From contig DLGG01000038.1 in assembly GCA_002482565.1 (NCBI GenBank), forward strand, positions 4,142 to 68,141: DNA of 64,000 nucleotides, written 5' to 3'. Shown one piece after another: positions 1 through 8,190 of this stretch. Numbering within the stretch: the stretch's first letter is position 1; every line of letters begins with the position of its first letter. Both the position numbers and the translations under genes were made by a program. The notes under the pieces were generated by a model. The model was not told the DNA's origin. It made no database searches and worked only from the letters and a program-made list of their open reading frames with translations. The DNA comes from Solidesulfovibrio magneticus. GTDB lineage: Bacteria; Desulfobacterota; Desulfovibrionia; Desulfovibrionales; Desulfovibrionaceae.

Positions 1-1
1 G

Positions 2-1297
2 GACGAGTCCTGGGGCTATCAGGTCGGCCACTATTTTTCCCCGACCTCGCGCTTCGGCACGCCCGAGGACCTGCGCTACCTGATCGACGTCTGCCACCAA
101 AACGGCATCGGCGTCATCCTCGACTGGGTGCCGGCCCATTTTCCCAAGGACGCCTGGAGCCTGGGCCGCTTCGACGGCACCGGGCTTTTCGAGCACGAAG
201 ACCCGCGTCAGGGCGAGCACCCGGACTGGGGCACCTACGTCTTCAATTTCGAGCGCCACGAGGTCAAAAACTTCCTTTTGGCCAACGCCCTGTACTGGTT
301 CAAGGAATTCCATCTCGACGGCCTGCGCATCGACGCCGTGGCCAGCATGCTCTACCTCGACTACTCGCGCCGGGAAGGGCAGTGGATTCCCAACAAGTAC
401 GGCGGCAAGGAAAACATCGCGGCCATTGAGATGCTGCGCGAACTTAACGTCGTGGTCCACGAACATTTTCCCGGCGCGGCCATGATCGCCGAGGAGTCCA
501 CCTCCTGGGCCGGCGTGTCGCGGCCGGTCTACACCGGGGGCCTGGGGTTCACCTTCAAGTGGAACATGGGCTGGATGAACGACACCCTGAGCTATTTCGC
601 CAAGGACCCCATCTACCGGGGCTACCACCAAAATCAGCTCACCTTTTCCATGCTCTACGCCTTCCACGAGAACTTCATACTGCCCTTGTCCCACGACGAG
701 GTCACCCACGGCAAAGGCGCGCTCATCTCCAAGATGCCCGGGGACCAATGGCAGCAAATGGCGAACCTGCGCCTGTTTCTGGCCTACATGTGGGCCCATC
801 CGGGCAAGAAGCTCCTGTTCATGGGCTGCGAATTCGGCCAGTGGAAGGAATGGAACTCCCGGGAGCCGCTGGATTGGGCGCTGATGGATTTCCCCAACCA
901 TCAAGGCGCGGCGGAGCTGGTGCGGGCGCTCAATGCCCTGCACAAGGCCTATCCGGCCATGCACGACCGCGACAACGACTGGACAGGATTCGAGTGGGTG
1001 GATCTGTCCGATTACGCCGCCTCGGTCATCACCTTCCTGCGCAAGGCCCCGGACGGGTCGCCGGTCTTGTGGGCGTTTAACTTCACGCCCATCGTGCGCG
1101 AGAACTACGCCGTGGGTTGCCGCATCCCCGGCTTCTGGCGCGAGATATTCAATTCCGACGCCGCGCTTTTCGGCGGCGGCAACATCGGCAACGGCGGCGG
1201 CGTCATGGCCCGGCCGGCCGCCTACGGCGATTGGCCCGAGTACCTCTCCCTGACCCTGCCGCCCCTGGCCGCCGTGGCCTTGACCCCCGAAGGGTAG
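2..1297 (+). CDS. glgB: 1,4-alpha-glucan branching enzyme (3' part, runs in from the left edge)
   Basis: Makes alpha-1,6 branches in glycogen from an alpha-1,4 glucan chain, in the cytoplasm. Only the C-terminal 431 residues are visible; the open frame reads from the first bases of the window, so the start and the N-terminal CBM48 part lie outside. The GH13 core is clear: nucleophile Asp in LRIDAVAS (about residue 111 of the fragment), acid/base Glu in AEEST (about 164) and the transition-state Asp in LSHDEV (about 232). The C-terminal beta domain with NFTPIVRENY and the closing LPPLAAVAL match GlgB rather than other GH13 enzymes. No other glycogen gene follows; the next gene is pdxA, after a hairpin. 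Confidence 0.95.
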   Translation, partial: DESWGYQVGHYFSPTSRFGTPEDLRYLIDVCHQNGIGVILDWVPAHFPKDAWSLGRFDGTGLFEHEDPRQGEHPDWGTYVFNFERHEVKNFLLANALYWFKEFHLDGLRIDAVASMLYLDYSRREGQWIPNKYGGKENIAAIEMLRELNVVVHEHFPGAAMIAEESTSWAGVSRPVYTGGLGFTFKWNMGWMNDTLSYFAKDPIYRGYHQNQLTFSMLYAFHENFILPLSHDEVTHGKGALISKMPGDQWQQMANLRLFLAYMWAHPGKKLLFMGCEFGQWKEWNSREPLDWALMDFPNHQGAAELVRALNALHKAYPAMHDRDNDWTGFEWVDLSDYAASVITFLRKAPDGSPVLWAFNFTPIVRENYAVGCRIPGFWREIFNSDAALFGGGNIGNGGGVMARPAAYGDWPEYLSLTLPPLAAVALTPEG

Positions 1298-1315
1298 GCG
1301 GACAGCGCGACGTTT

Positions 1316-1341
1316 CCTCCCCAAGCCCCTGCTTGGGGAGG
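1316..1341 (+). terminator. GC-rich hairpin after glgB
   Basis: Perfect 11-bp inverted repeat (1316-1326 with 1331-1341) around a 4-nt CCCT loop, 18 nt after the glgB stop. There is no U-run after it, so it may be a weak terminator or an mRNA-end stabiliser rather than a classical intrinsic terminator. Confidence 0.5.
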
Positions 1342-1460
1342 CTGTTGGCCAGACGGGGACATGGGCATATCGGGTCAGGGTTCTGCCGGAATTTGAAGAG
1401 GTTGCGGCAGGCAAAAGAGTCGGCTAGGCTGCGAAAAACGCCCAGCAGGACGGAAGCCCA

Positions 1461-2471
1461 ATGACTGCCCAATCCCCTTTGAAAAAACCAATCCTTCTCA
1501 CCCTCGGCGACGCTAATGGCCTTGGGCCGGAACTGGCCTGCCGGCTGCTCGGCGGCCCGGACGCGCCGAAAAGCGACCGTCCGGTGGCGCTTGTTGGCCC
1601 GGAAACGGCCCTGGCCTGGCACGCAGGTCACCTGGGACTGGCCCGGTTCTGGACGCGCCTGCCTGACTACGACGCCGTGGCCGAGGCTGCACCCGGGATT
1701 TATCTGCTGGAGCCTGAGGGCTTGGCCGGGCTGCCGTTGTCCCCTGGCCAGGAGACGCCTGAAGGCGGGCGGGCCGCCGGCGAGAGCCTGGAACTGGCCC
1801 TGGCCGTCCTGGCCGCCCATCCTGACTGGGGACTGGTCACCGGCCCGCTGTCCAAAGCGGCGCTCAACGCCGCCGGCTTCGCTTTCCCGGGGCATACCGA
1901 ATTTCTGGCCGAACGTTCGGGCGTGGGGCGTGGCGGGGTGTGCATGCACTTGTGCGGCCCGGTGCTGCGGGTGAGCCTGGTCACCACCCATCCGCCCCTG
2001 GCCAAGGTGCCGTCGCTGGTCACCTACGACCGGGTGGCCCGCTGCCTGGCCCTGACCTGGGACTACGTCACGCGCCTGGGCGTAGCGAACAAGCCCATTG
2101 CCGTGTGCGGCCTCAATCCCCATGCCGGGGAGGGGGGCCTTTTAGGCCAGGAGGACGAAGCGGTGGTGCGTCCGGCCGTGGAAGCGGCCCGGGCCAAGGG
2201 CATCGCGGCCGTGGGGCCGCTGCCGGCGGACACGCTGTTTTACCGGGCGGCCCAGGGCGAATTTTCCGCCATCCTGGCCATGTACCACGACCAGGGGTTG
2301 CCGCCGCTGAAGCTTTTGCACTTCAAGGACACGGTCAACGTGACCCTTGGCCTGCCCTTTGTGCGCACCTCCGTGGGGCACGGCACAGGCTTTGAGCTTG
2401 TCGGCACGGGCAAGGCGGCCGTAAGCAGCCTGGCCGCCGCCTTGGATCTGGCCAAGCGTCTGGTCGGCTGA
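1461..2471 (+). CDS. pdxA: 4-hydroxythreonine-4-phosphate dehydrogenase family (PdxA)
   Basis: PdxA oxidises 4-phosphohydroxy-L-threonine in the DXP-dependent pathway to pyridoxal phosphate. The 336 residues match the family's usual length. The three metal-ligand histidines are present in PGHTEFLAE, NPHAGEGG and YHDQGL, and the C-terminal PFVRTSVGHGTG block is recognisable. Two family blocks deviate: the N-terminal GDPAGIGPE signature reads GDANGLGPE, and the Asp normally before HGT is Gly (SVGHGTG). The protein could be a slightly diverged true PdxA or a PdxA-like dehydrogenase. The next gene starts 20 nt downstream, so the two are probably co-transcribed. Confidence 0.88.
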   Translation: MTAQSPLKKPILLTLGDANGLGPELACRLLGGPDAPKSDRPVALVGPETALAWHAGHLGLARFWTRLPDYDAVAEAAPGIYLLEPEGLAGLPLSPGQETPEGGRAAGESLELALAVLAAHPDWGLVTGPLSKAALNAAGFAFPGHTEFLAERSGVGRGGVCMHLCGPVLRVSLVTTHPPLAKVPSLVTYDRVARCLALTWDYVTRLGVANKPIAVCGLNPHAGEGGLLGQEDEAVVRPAVEAARAKGIAAVGPLPADTLFYRAAQGEFSAILAMYHDQGLPPLKLLHFKDTVNVTLGLPFVRTSVGHGTGFELVGTGKAAVSSLAAALDLAKRLVG

Positions 2472-2491
2472 TCCGCCAAGGAGTATTGCCA

Positions 2492-3724
2492 ATGCCTTTG
2501 ACGCGTCTGCGCCCGGCCTGGCCGTTTCGGGCGGCCTGCCTTGCCGTTTTCGTTCTTTGCTGGCTGGCCATGGCCCAGGCCGCCCAACGGCCAGCGCTCC
2601 TTTTTGTGGCCGAAGCCGACTTGCAGCGGACCAAGGCGGCTCTGGCTGCCGGCGATCCCGCCCTGGCCCCGGCCCTGGGGCAGTTGCGCGAAGAATGCGC
2701 CGAGGCCATGGCCGTGGGCCGGCTCACGGTCACGGACAAAAAGCTCCCCTCGCCAAGCGCCGATCCCCGGGACTACGTGTCACGCGCCCCGTACTGGTGG
2801 CCCGATCCCGACAAGCCGGACGGGCTGCCGCCGATCCGCAAGGACGGCGAGGTCCACCCCGACGCCCAAAAAGGCGATGTGACCACCTTTGAAAAGCTGG
2901 CTGACGCCGTAGGAACCCTGGCTCTAGGTTATTATTTGACCGGCGAGGAGCAGTGGGCCGCCAAGGCGGCCGGGCTGCTGCGGGCCTTTTTCCTCGATCC
3001 GGCCACAGCCATGCGGCCCCATCTGCGCTACGGCCAGCTCGTGCCGGGCCAGACCGAAGGGTCGGGCTTTGGCCTCATCGACTTGCGCCGGCTGCCTGAA
3101 GTGTGCGACGCGGCCAGTCTGCTCGTCGGCTCGCCGGCCTGGAGCGCAAAGGACATGGACGGCTTGCGGGCCTGGATGCAGGCCTATCTGGATTGGCTGC
3201 TGGCCAGTCCCCAGGGCCGGCAGGCCCGGGAAGCGGCCAACAACCACGGGACCTGGCATGATGTGCAAGCAGCGGGGCTGGCGTTATTTTGCGGCAAAAA
3301 CGAGTTGGCCCGGGAGGTCCTGGCCCGATTCCCCGCCCGGTTGGCCGCCCAGGTACGGCCGGACGGAGAGCAACCCCTGGAACTGGCCCGGACACGGTCA
3401 CTCAGTTATAGCTTGAGCAATCTGGAGGGGCTGTTTCGGCTCATGCAGCTCGGCGACCGGCTGGGACTCGATCTCTGGGCGCTGACGCCGCCGGACGCGG
3501 GTACGCCGCGCAAGGCGCTGGATTATCTCCTGCCCTACCTCGGAGACCGCGCGCCCTGGCCGGGCCAGCAGATCACGCCCGTGGGCCACAATCAGGGCAT
3601 CGCCCTGATGCTGCGGCTGGCCTCCGTCCGGTATTCGCCGACGTATGATGCCGACTTGGCCGCCGTCTTCGGAAAAAAAGCCGCCAAGCGGTGCATCTGG
3701 CTCCTGTACCCGCCCGGTCAATGA
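2492..3724 (+). CDS. Secreted alginate-lyase-family protein
   Basis: About 410 residues. A hydrophobic signal peptide (roughly residues 8-28, ending AMAQA) sends it to the periplasm or outside. The body resembles the alginate lyase superfamily (Pfam PF05426): an early APYWWPDP block, and the NNHGTWHD motif near residue 250 that holds the active-site Asn-His in these (alpha/alpha) toroid lyases. The polysaccharide substrate cannot be told from sequence. The ATG at 2492 is preferred to an upstream TTG at 2486 because AAGGAG (2478-2483) sits 8 nt before the ATG. It ends at a hairpin facing the convergent pgi. No other polysaccharide-degradation gene is adjacent, so it is not part of an obvious utilisation locus. 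Confidence 0.75.
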   Translation: MPLTRLRPAWPFRAACLAVFVLCWLAMAQAAQRPALLFVAEADLQRTKAALAAGDPALAPALGQLREECAEAMAVGRLTVTDKKLPSPSADPRDYVSRAPYWWPDPDKPDGLPPIRKDGEVHPDAQKGDVTTFEKLADAVGTLALGYYLTGEEQWAAKAAGLLRAFFLDPATAMRPHLRYGQLVPGQTEGSGFGLIDLRRLPEVCDAASLLVGSPAWSAKDMDGLRAWMQAYLDWLLASPQGRQAREAANNHGTWHDVQAAGLALFCGKNELAREVLARFPARLAAQVRPDGEQPLELARTRSLSYSLSNLEGLFRLMQLGDRLGLDLWALTPPDAGTPRKALDYLLPYLGDRAPWPGQQITPVGHNQGIALMLRLASVRYSPTYDADLAAVFGKKAAKRCIWLLYPPGQ

Positions 3725-3726
3725 TG

Positions 3727-3747
3727 CCGGGGGCCTCAGGCCCCCGG
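3727..3747. terminator. Hairpin between convergent genes
   Basis: Perfect 9-bp GC stem (3727-3735 with 3739-3747) with a 3-nt loop, immediately after the alginate-lyase-family stop and 40 nt beyond the end of pgi. It can serve both directions. There is no strong U-run on either side. Confidence 0.55.
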
Positions 3748-3787
3748 CCACCGGAGGCGTCGCTTTGCTGCGACACGGGGCGCGGCA

Positions 3788-5437
3788 CTAGTCGCCCAGC
3801 CGCAATTCCTTGTAGTAATTGACCAGGCCGTTGGTGGAACAGTCGTGGGACGCAACCGGCGCGTCGTTCTCCAACTCCTTGAGGATGGTCCCGGCCAGCA
3901 CTTTGCCGAGTTCCACGCCCATCTGGTCGTAGGAGTTGATGTCCCAGATGGTTCCCTGGACAAAGATCTTGTGCTCATAGAGCGCGATCAGCGTGCCCAG
4001 GGTCTTGGGATCCAAGACACGATACAGGAACGAATTTGTCGGCCGGTTGCCGGTGAAGGACTTTGCCTTGGACAAAAGCTCCAGTTGCGCCTCGGCCAGC
4101 CCCTTGCCGGCCAGCTCGGCCCGGGCTTCGTCCACGGTCTTGCCCTTCATGAGGGCCTCGGTCTGGGCGAAGAAATTGGACAAAAGCATGTCCTGATGCC
4201 GGCCCAGGGGCGTGCGGGTGACGGCGGCGGCCAGGAAATCGCAGGGGATGAGCTTACGGCCCTGGTGGATGAGCTGGTAAAAGGCATGCTGGCCGTTGGT
4301 GCCGGGCTCGCCCCAGATGATGGGGCCGGTGGTGTAGTCCACGAACCGGCCGTCGTTGGTGACGGACTTGCCGTTGCTCTCCATGTCGCCTTGCTGGAAA
4401 TAGGCGGCGAACCGGGTCAGGTGCTGGTCATAGGGCAGGATGGCCTGGGTCTGCGCCCCGAAGTAATTGTTGTACCAAATGCCGAGCAGTCCCATGACCA
4501 CCGGAATGTTGCGCTCCAGGGGCGCGGACCGGAAATGCTCGTCGGCGATAAACGCGCCTTCGAGCATGGCCTCGAAGTTGTCGAAGCCCACGGCCAGGGC
4601 GATGGACAGGCCAATGGCCGACCACAGGGAATAGCGCCCGCCCACCCAGTCCCAGAAGGCGAACATGTTGGCCGTGTCGATGCCGAAGGCGGCCACGGCC
4701 TCGGCGTTGGTGGACAGGGCCACGAAATGCTTGGCCACGGCCGCCTCGTCGCCGGCCTGGGCGACAAACCAGTCCCGGGCATCATGGGCGTTGGCCATGG
4801 TTTCCAGGGTGGTGAAGGTCTTGGAGGCGATGATGAAAAGGGTCGTCTCCGGGGAGACGCGCTTTAGCGTGTCCACCATATGCGCGCCGTCCACGTTGGA
4901 AACGAAATGCGACGTGATGCCCGGCACGGCGTAATGAGCCAGAGCCAGGCTCGCCATCTGCGGCCCCAGATCCGAGCCGCCGATGCCGATGTTGATCACG
5001 TCGGTGATGGCCTTGCCGCTATACCCCTTCCACTGGCCGGAATGGACGCGGCCGCAGAAAATGCGCATCTGGTTGAGCACTTTGTTGACGTCCGGCATGA
5101 CGTCGTGGCCGTCCACCAGGATGGGCCGGTTGGCCCGGTTGCGCAGGGCCACGTGAAGCACGGCCCGGTTTTCGGTGCGGTTGATTTTTTCGCCGGCAAA
5201 CATGGCGTCTCGCCGGGCTTCCACCCCGGCTTGCCTGGCCAGATCGAACAGCAGGCCCAGGGTCTCGTTCGTGACCCGGTTCTTGGAATAATCGAACAGG
5301 ATGTCGCCCAGGCGCAGGGAATAGTTGTCGAACCGGCTGGGGTCGGCGGCGAACAGGTCGCGCATGTGCAGGTCCTTCACGCGCTCATGGTGGGCAACGA
5401 GGGCGCTGTGGGCCGGATGCTCGGTGAGTTGGGCCAT
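3788..5437 (-). CDS. pgi: Glucose-6-phosphate isomerase
   Basis: Interconverts glucose 6-phosphate and fructose 6-phosphate in the cytoplasm. The 549 residues fit the long bacterial Pgi type. Visible family blocks are NIGIGGSDLGP, the ASKTFTTLET sugar-phosphate loop, GEPGTNGQHAF (catalytic Glu/His region) and SYDQMGVELGK near the C-terminus, which holds the catalytic Lys. The gene is separated from the upstream AOR by an intrinsic terminator, so it should have its own promoter in 5438-5540, but no convincing -35/-10 pair is visible there. With glgB upstream it fits sugar/glycogen metabolism. Confidence 0.97.
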   Translation of the reverse strand: MAQLTEHPAHSALVAHHERVKDLHMRDLFAADPSRFDNYSLRLGDILFDYSKNRVTNETLGLLFDLARQAGVEARRDAMFAGEKINRTENRAVLHVALRNRANRPILVDGHDVMPDVNKVLNQMRIFCGRVHSGQWKGYSGKAITDVINIGIGGSDLGPQMASLALAHYAVPGITSHFVSNVDGAHMVDTLKRVSPETTLFIIASKTFTTLETMANAHDARDWFVAQAGDEAAVAKHFVALSTNAEAVAAFGIDTANMFAFWDWVGGRYSLWSAIGLSIALAVGFDNFEAMLEGAFIADEHFRSAPLERNIPVVMGLLGIWYNNYFGAQTQAILPYDQHLTRFAAYFQQGDMESNGKSVTNDGRFVDYTTGPIIWGEPGTNGQHAFYQLIHQGRKLIPCDFLAAAVTRTPLGRHQDMLLSNFFAQTEALMKGKTVDEARAELAGKGLAEAQLELLSKAKSFTGNRPTNSFLYRVLDPKTLGTLIALYEHKIFVQGTIWDINSYDQMGVELGKVLAGTILKELENDAPVASHDCSTNGLVNYYKELRLGD

Positions 5438-5535
5438 GTCGGGTCTCCTTTGACCGTCGCGGGCTTGGGATCAAGGCCTTGGCCGGGGCGGGCACGGCCG
5501 GACGACGTTTCTGCCATAACACGCCGTTGTTGCGG

Positions 5536-5583
5536 AAAAAAGAATAAAATACGGCATCGGCCCCGGTTTGGGGCCGATGCCGT
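5536..5583 (-). terminator. Intrinsic terminator of the AOR pair
   Basis: Perfect 14-bp stem (5551-5564 with 5570-5583) with a 5-nt loop, 50 nt past the stop of the minus-strand AOR gene. On the minus strand it is followed by a T-rich run (5536-5550). It is one of the strongest terminators in the window and insulates pgi. Confidence 0.9.
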
Positions 5584-5632
5584 ATGGCCTAGCATATCGC
5601 CGCGTCGATTGCACGGCGGGGATAGCGTTTTA

Positions 5633-7417
5633 TTACATAGCCGGCGGCTGGGCCTCGGCGGCGGCAGGCGGCGCGCCGAGTTCGGCCACGGCCTCGGCGT
5701 AGGCGGCCCGCAGGGCTTCCATGTAGACCGCGTCCACCGGACCCTTCCAGGTGGTCACCTCGGTGAAGCGCTTGGGAATGCGCGTGGCCCTGGGATCGTA
5801 GCCGCTGGCGATCTTGAGCCGCCAACGGGCGCGCCGGGCGTTCTCGGCGGCCGCGTCGAACGAACCGGCCAGCTCTTCATGGCCCAGGCAGCCCAGCACC
5901 GAGGCGATGGCCTCGGGCTTGTAGACCTCCCGGGCGAAAAGACAGGCCACGAGGCAGGTGAGCAGCACCCGCTCACGCTCGTCCTTGACCAGAAAATCCA
6001 CCACTTTGGCCACATCCTGCTCCTTGTGCTTCTGGTCGTAGGAGTAGGCCCCGGTGTCGAGGTGGGAATGGCGGAAGGCCACGGTCTGGGAGGCGAAATA
6101 GGTCTCGCCCGTGGCGTAGCCGGCCATTTCCTGCCCCAGCACGCAGGCGTAGTCGGCCCCGCCGTAATGGGCGGCGGCGGCCATGGCGCCCTGGCCCAGC
6201 AGCGCATAGAAGTCGTTGGCCTTGTGGCCGATGAGCCCCATGGCCCGCTTGAGGGCGGCCGCGTCGCCAAAGGTCAGCTTCACCTCGGTGTCCTTTTCGG
6301 AAATGACGCCCTTTTGCGTGGCTTCCACGGCCCAGGCCAGGGCCACGCCGGCCGAGATGATGTCCAGGCCCTGGCGGTCGGCCATGTCGTTTATCGCCAG
6401 CACCTCCACCGGATCGATGACGCCAAGCATGGGGCCGGCCGCGAAGTTGGGCTCGTGGTCGTAGGCCACTTGGTGGATGGCGAAACGGTGGGAAGAGGAG
6501 AACATCTCGCGCACCATGCCGACGTGGATGCAGCCCACCGGGCAGCCGGCGCAGGCGGCGTTGTGCATGAGGAGCTTTTCGGCAAAGGCCTCGCCCGAGA
6601 CCTTGTCGGCCTCGGCGTCGCTGGTGGCGGCCAGGTTGCGCCAGGGCAGGGACTTGAGTTCGTTTAAGGGCAGCACGTTGGCCGGGGTGCCGAGGTTGTG
6701 GTATTTCTCCATCATCCCCGAAGACGTGACTTTTTCGTGGATGTCCTTGAAAAGCTTGGCATAGCCCTTGTCGGCCGGAAGCGGCAGGTCGCCGTCGCCC
6801 TGCAGGACGATGCCTTTGAGATTTTTCGCGCCCATGACCGCCCCGGCCCCGAGGCGGCCGAAGTGGCGGTAGGTGTCGACGTTGATGCAGGCGTAGCCCG
6901 AGCCGTTTTCCCCGGCCGGGCCGATGCGCAGGATGCTGCGGTGGCCCGAAGCGCCCTCGGCGATCTTTCGCAGGAGCTTGCCCGTGGTGAAGACGTCGGC
7001 CCCGGTCAGATAATGGACGTCGATGCGCTCAATGCGCCGCGAGCCGACCACCAGGGTGGACAGCCTCGGAGCCTTGCCGATGACCACCAAGGCGTCATAG
7101 CCGGCGAAGCGCAAGGCCAGGGCCGAGCGGCCGCCGGCGTGGGATTCGGCGTAGTTTTCATTGTACGGCGACTTGAAGCCGCACACGGTCTTGCTCATGA
7201 GCGGAAAATAGCCCGTGGCCGGACCTATGGCGAAAATCAGCGGCTGGCGGGGATCGAAAGCCGGGGCCGTGGGCAGGCCGTATTTTTCGTAGAGCAGCGC
7301 CGCCAGCCCCGAGCCGCCGAGGTAGGCCCGCCGGCCGGGCAGGATGGCCAGTTCGCCGCGACCGCGTTCCAGGTCATAGACCAGGACGCGAAAAAGGTCG
7401 TTCGCTTCATTCGACAT
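5633..7417 (-). CDS. Aldehyde:ferredoxin oxidoreductase, catalytic subunit (AorB-like)
   Basis: Tungsten (or molybdenum) bis-pyranopterin enzyme oxidising aldehydes to acids. 594 residues, the usual AOR length. Cluster ligands are Cys289, Cys292 and Cys296 (CAGCPVGC), with a fourth Cys at about 488-492 (TCLVAC) before the C-terminal domain. The N-terminal block (residues 31-100, including YLGGSGLA and ESHAGG) matches the AOR N domain that binds the cofactor. It overlaps the 3' end of the four-cluster ferredoxin gene by 11 nt, so the two are translationally coupled. That arrangement resembles the AorA-AorB type found in Aromatoleum and the YdhY-YdhV type more than the archaeal single-subunit enzyme. 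The substrate is unknown. Confidence 0.92.
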   Translation of the reverse strand: MSNEANDLFRVLVYDLERGRGELAILPGRRAYLGGSGLAALLYEKYGLPTAPAFDPRQPLIFAIGPATGYFPLMSKTVCGFKSPYNENYAESHAGGRSALALRFAGYDALVVIGKAPRLSTLVVGSRRIERIDVHYLTGADVFTTGKLLRKIAEGASGHRSILRIGPAGENGSGYACINVDTYRHFGRLGAGAVMGAKNLKGIVLQGDGDLPLPADKGYAKLFKDIHEKVTSSGMMEKYHNLGTPANVLPLNELKSLPWRNLAATSDAEADKVSGEAFAEKLLMHNAACAGCPVGCIHVGMVREMFSSSHRFAIHQVAYDHEPNFAAGPMLGVIDPVEVLAINDMADRQGLDIISAGVALAWAVEATQKGVISEKDTEVKLTFGDAAALKRAMGLIGHKANDFYALLGQGAMAAAAHYGGADYACVLGQEMAGYATGETYFASQTVAFRHSHLDTGAYSYDQKHKEQDVAKVVDFLVKDERERVLLTCLVACLFAREVYKPEAIASVLGCLGHEELAGSFDAAAENARRARWRLKIASGYDPRATRIPKRFTEVTTWKGPVDAVYMEALRAAYAEAVAELGAPPAAAEAQPPAM

Positions 7418-7850
7418 GGCAACTCTCCAGGCAGGGGGCGGCGGGCGTGTCGGCCTCGACCAGCTCCAGGCAGTCGTGGGGGCAATAGGCGGTGCACTGG
7501 CCGCAGTGCAGGCACACGGCGGGATTGCCGGCCGCGTCCAGGTTGATGGCCTCCACCGGGCAGGCGCTCGCGCACTGGCCGCATTGGATGCACAGGGATT
7601 TCTTGAGCGTCACTCCGCCGCCGGACTTGCGCTGGCTCATGGCTCCGGTTGGGCAGGCGGCCGCGCACGGGGCCGGATCGCAAGCCAGGCACAGGATGGC
7701 CTGGAAGCCGCTGGACACGCCGCCGGTGGAACGGATGCGAATGCCGGCGGTTTGCCATGACACGGCCTTGTAAACGAGGCGGGCGCAGGCCAGGGAGCAG
7801 GAATGACAGCCGATGCAGCGCTCCATGCGCAGGGCGCGATGGATCTTCAT
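7407..7850 (-). CDS. 4x[4Fe-4S] ferredoxin subunit next to AOR (AorA-like)
   Basis: 147 residues, predicted electron-transfer partner of the AOR encoded directly downstream. Four cysteine groups are visible: CIGCHSCSLAC near the N-terminus, CLACDPAPCAAAC, CIQCGQCASACP and CLHCGQCTAYCP, enough for four [4Fe-4S] clusters as in the DMSO-reductase-type iron-sulfur subunit fold. The ATG at 7850 is chosen because GGAG lies 8 nt before it; a longer frame to 7889 has no such site. There is no signal peptide, so it acts in the cytoplasm with AOR. Its end overlaps the AOR start. Confidence 0.88.
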   Translation of the reverse strand: MKIHRALRMERCIGCHSCSLACARLVYKAVSWQTAGIRIRSTGGVSSGFQAILCLACDPAPCAAACPTGAMSQRKSGGGVTLKKSLCIQCGQCASACPVEAINLDAAGNPAVCLHCGQCTAYCPHDCLELVEADTPAAPCLESCHVE

Positions 7851-7995
7851 GGTCGGGTCTCCAAAGGCGAGTTCGCCAAAAAAAGGCATAATGGTTTCGG
7901 GTATCTTTCAATTGGCATAGTGGCATCAGGACTGCCCGAGGTCAACCGCCGGCTGGCGACATTTGGCCGACGCCGCGAAAACGGCAAAGGATTTC

Positions 7996-8024
7996 TTGAC
8001 CGGGCCGGCGAATCCGCTTAATAA
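7996..8024 (+). promoter_or_regulatory. Sigma70-type promoter for tRNA-Ala
   Basis: TTGACC (7996-8001) and TAATAA (8019-8024) are separated by exactly 17 nt, with the mature tRNA starting 13 nt further on. The -35 matches 5 of 6 consensus positions. Confidence 0.65.
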
Positions 8025-8037
8025 CCTTTCTCCCAAC

Positions 8038-8113
8038 GGGGGCGTAGCTCATCTGGGAGAGCGATGCGTTCGCAACGCATAGGTAGTGGGTTCAAGTCCC
8101 ATCGCCTCCACCA
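8038..8113 (+). tRNA. tRNA-Ala (anticodon CGC)
   Basis: 76 nt including an encoded CCA end. The cloverleaf can be drawn by eye: acceptor stem 8038-8044 with 8103-8109, D arm GCTC/GAGC, anticodon stem ATGCG/CGCAT around loop TTCGCAA (anticodon CGC, reading GCG), and T arm GTGGG-TTCAAGT-CCCAT. The G3:U70 wobble pair that identifies alanine tRNAs is present. A promoter lies just upstream and a terminator just downstream, so it is a monocistronic tRNA unit. Confidence 0.95.
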
Positions 8114-8123
8114 AAGGCATTCG

Positions 8124-8162
8124 AAGGCCTTGCGGTTTGATGCCGCAAGGCCTTTTTCTTTT
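8124..8162 (+). terminator. Intrinsic terminator of the tRNA-Ala unit
   Basis: Perfect 12-bp stem (8124-8135 with 8143-8154), 7-nt loop, running into a T-rich tail (8153-8162). It starts 10 nt after the tRNA CCA end. Confidence 0.92.
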
Positions 8163-8190
8163 GAGCCAGAAAAGGAAGGCCCGCGCCCCG

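Noticed and set aside
4880..6667. Long plus-strand open frame of about 595 codons
   Set aside because: It lies antisense to pgi and the AOR gene, is Gly/His/Val-rich with no family blocks, and results from GC-rich codon bias on the opposite strand.
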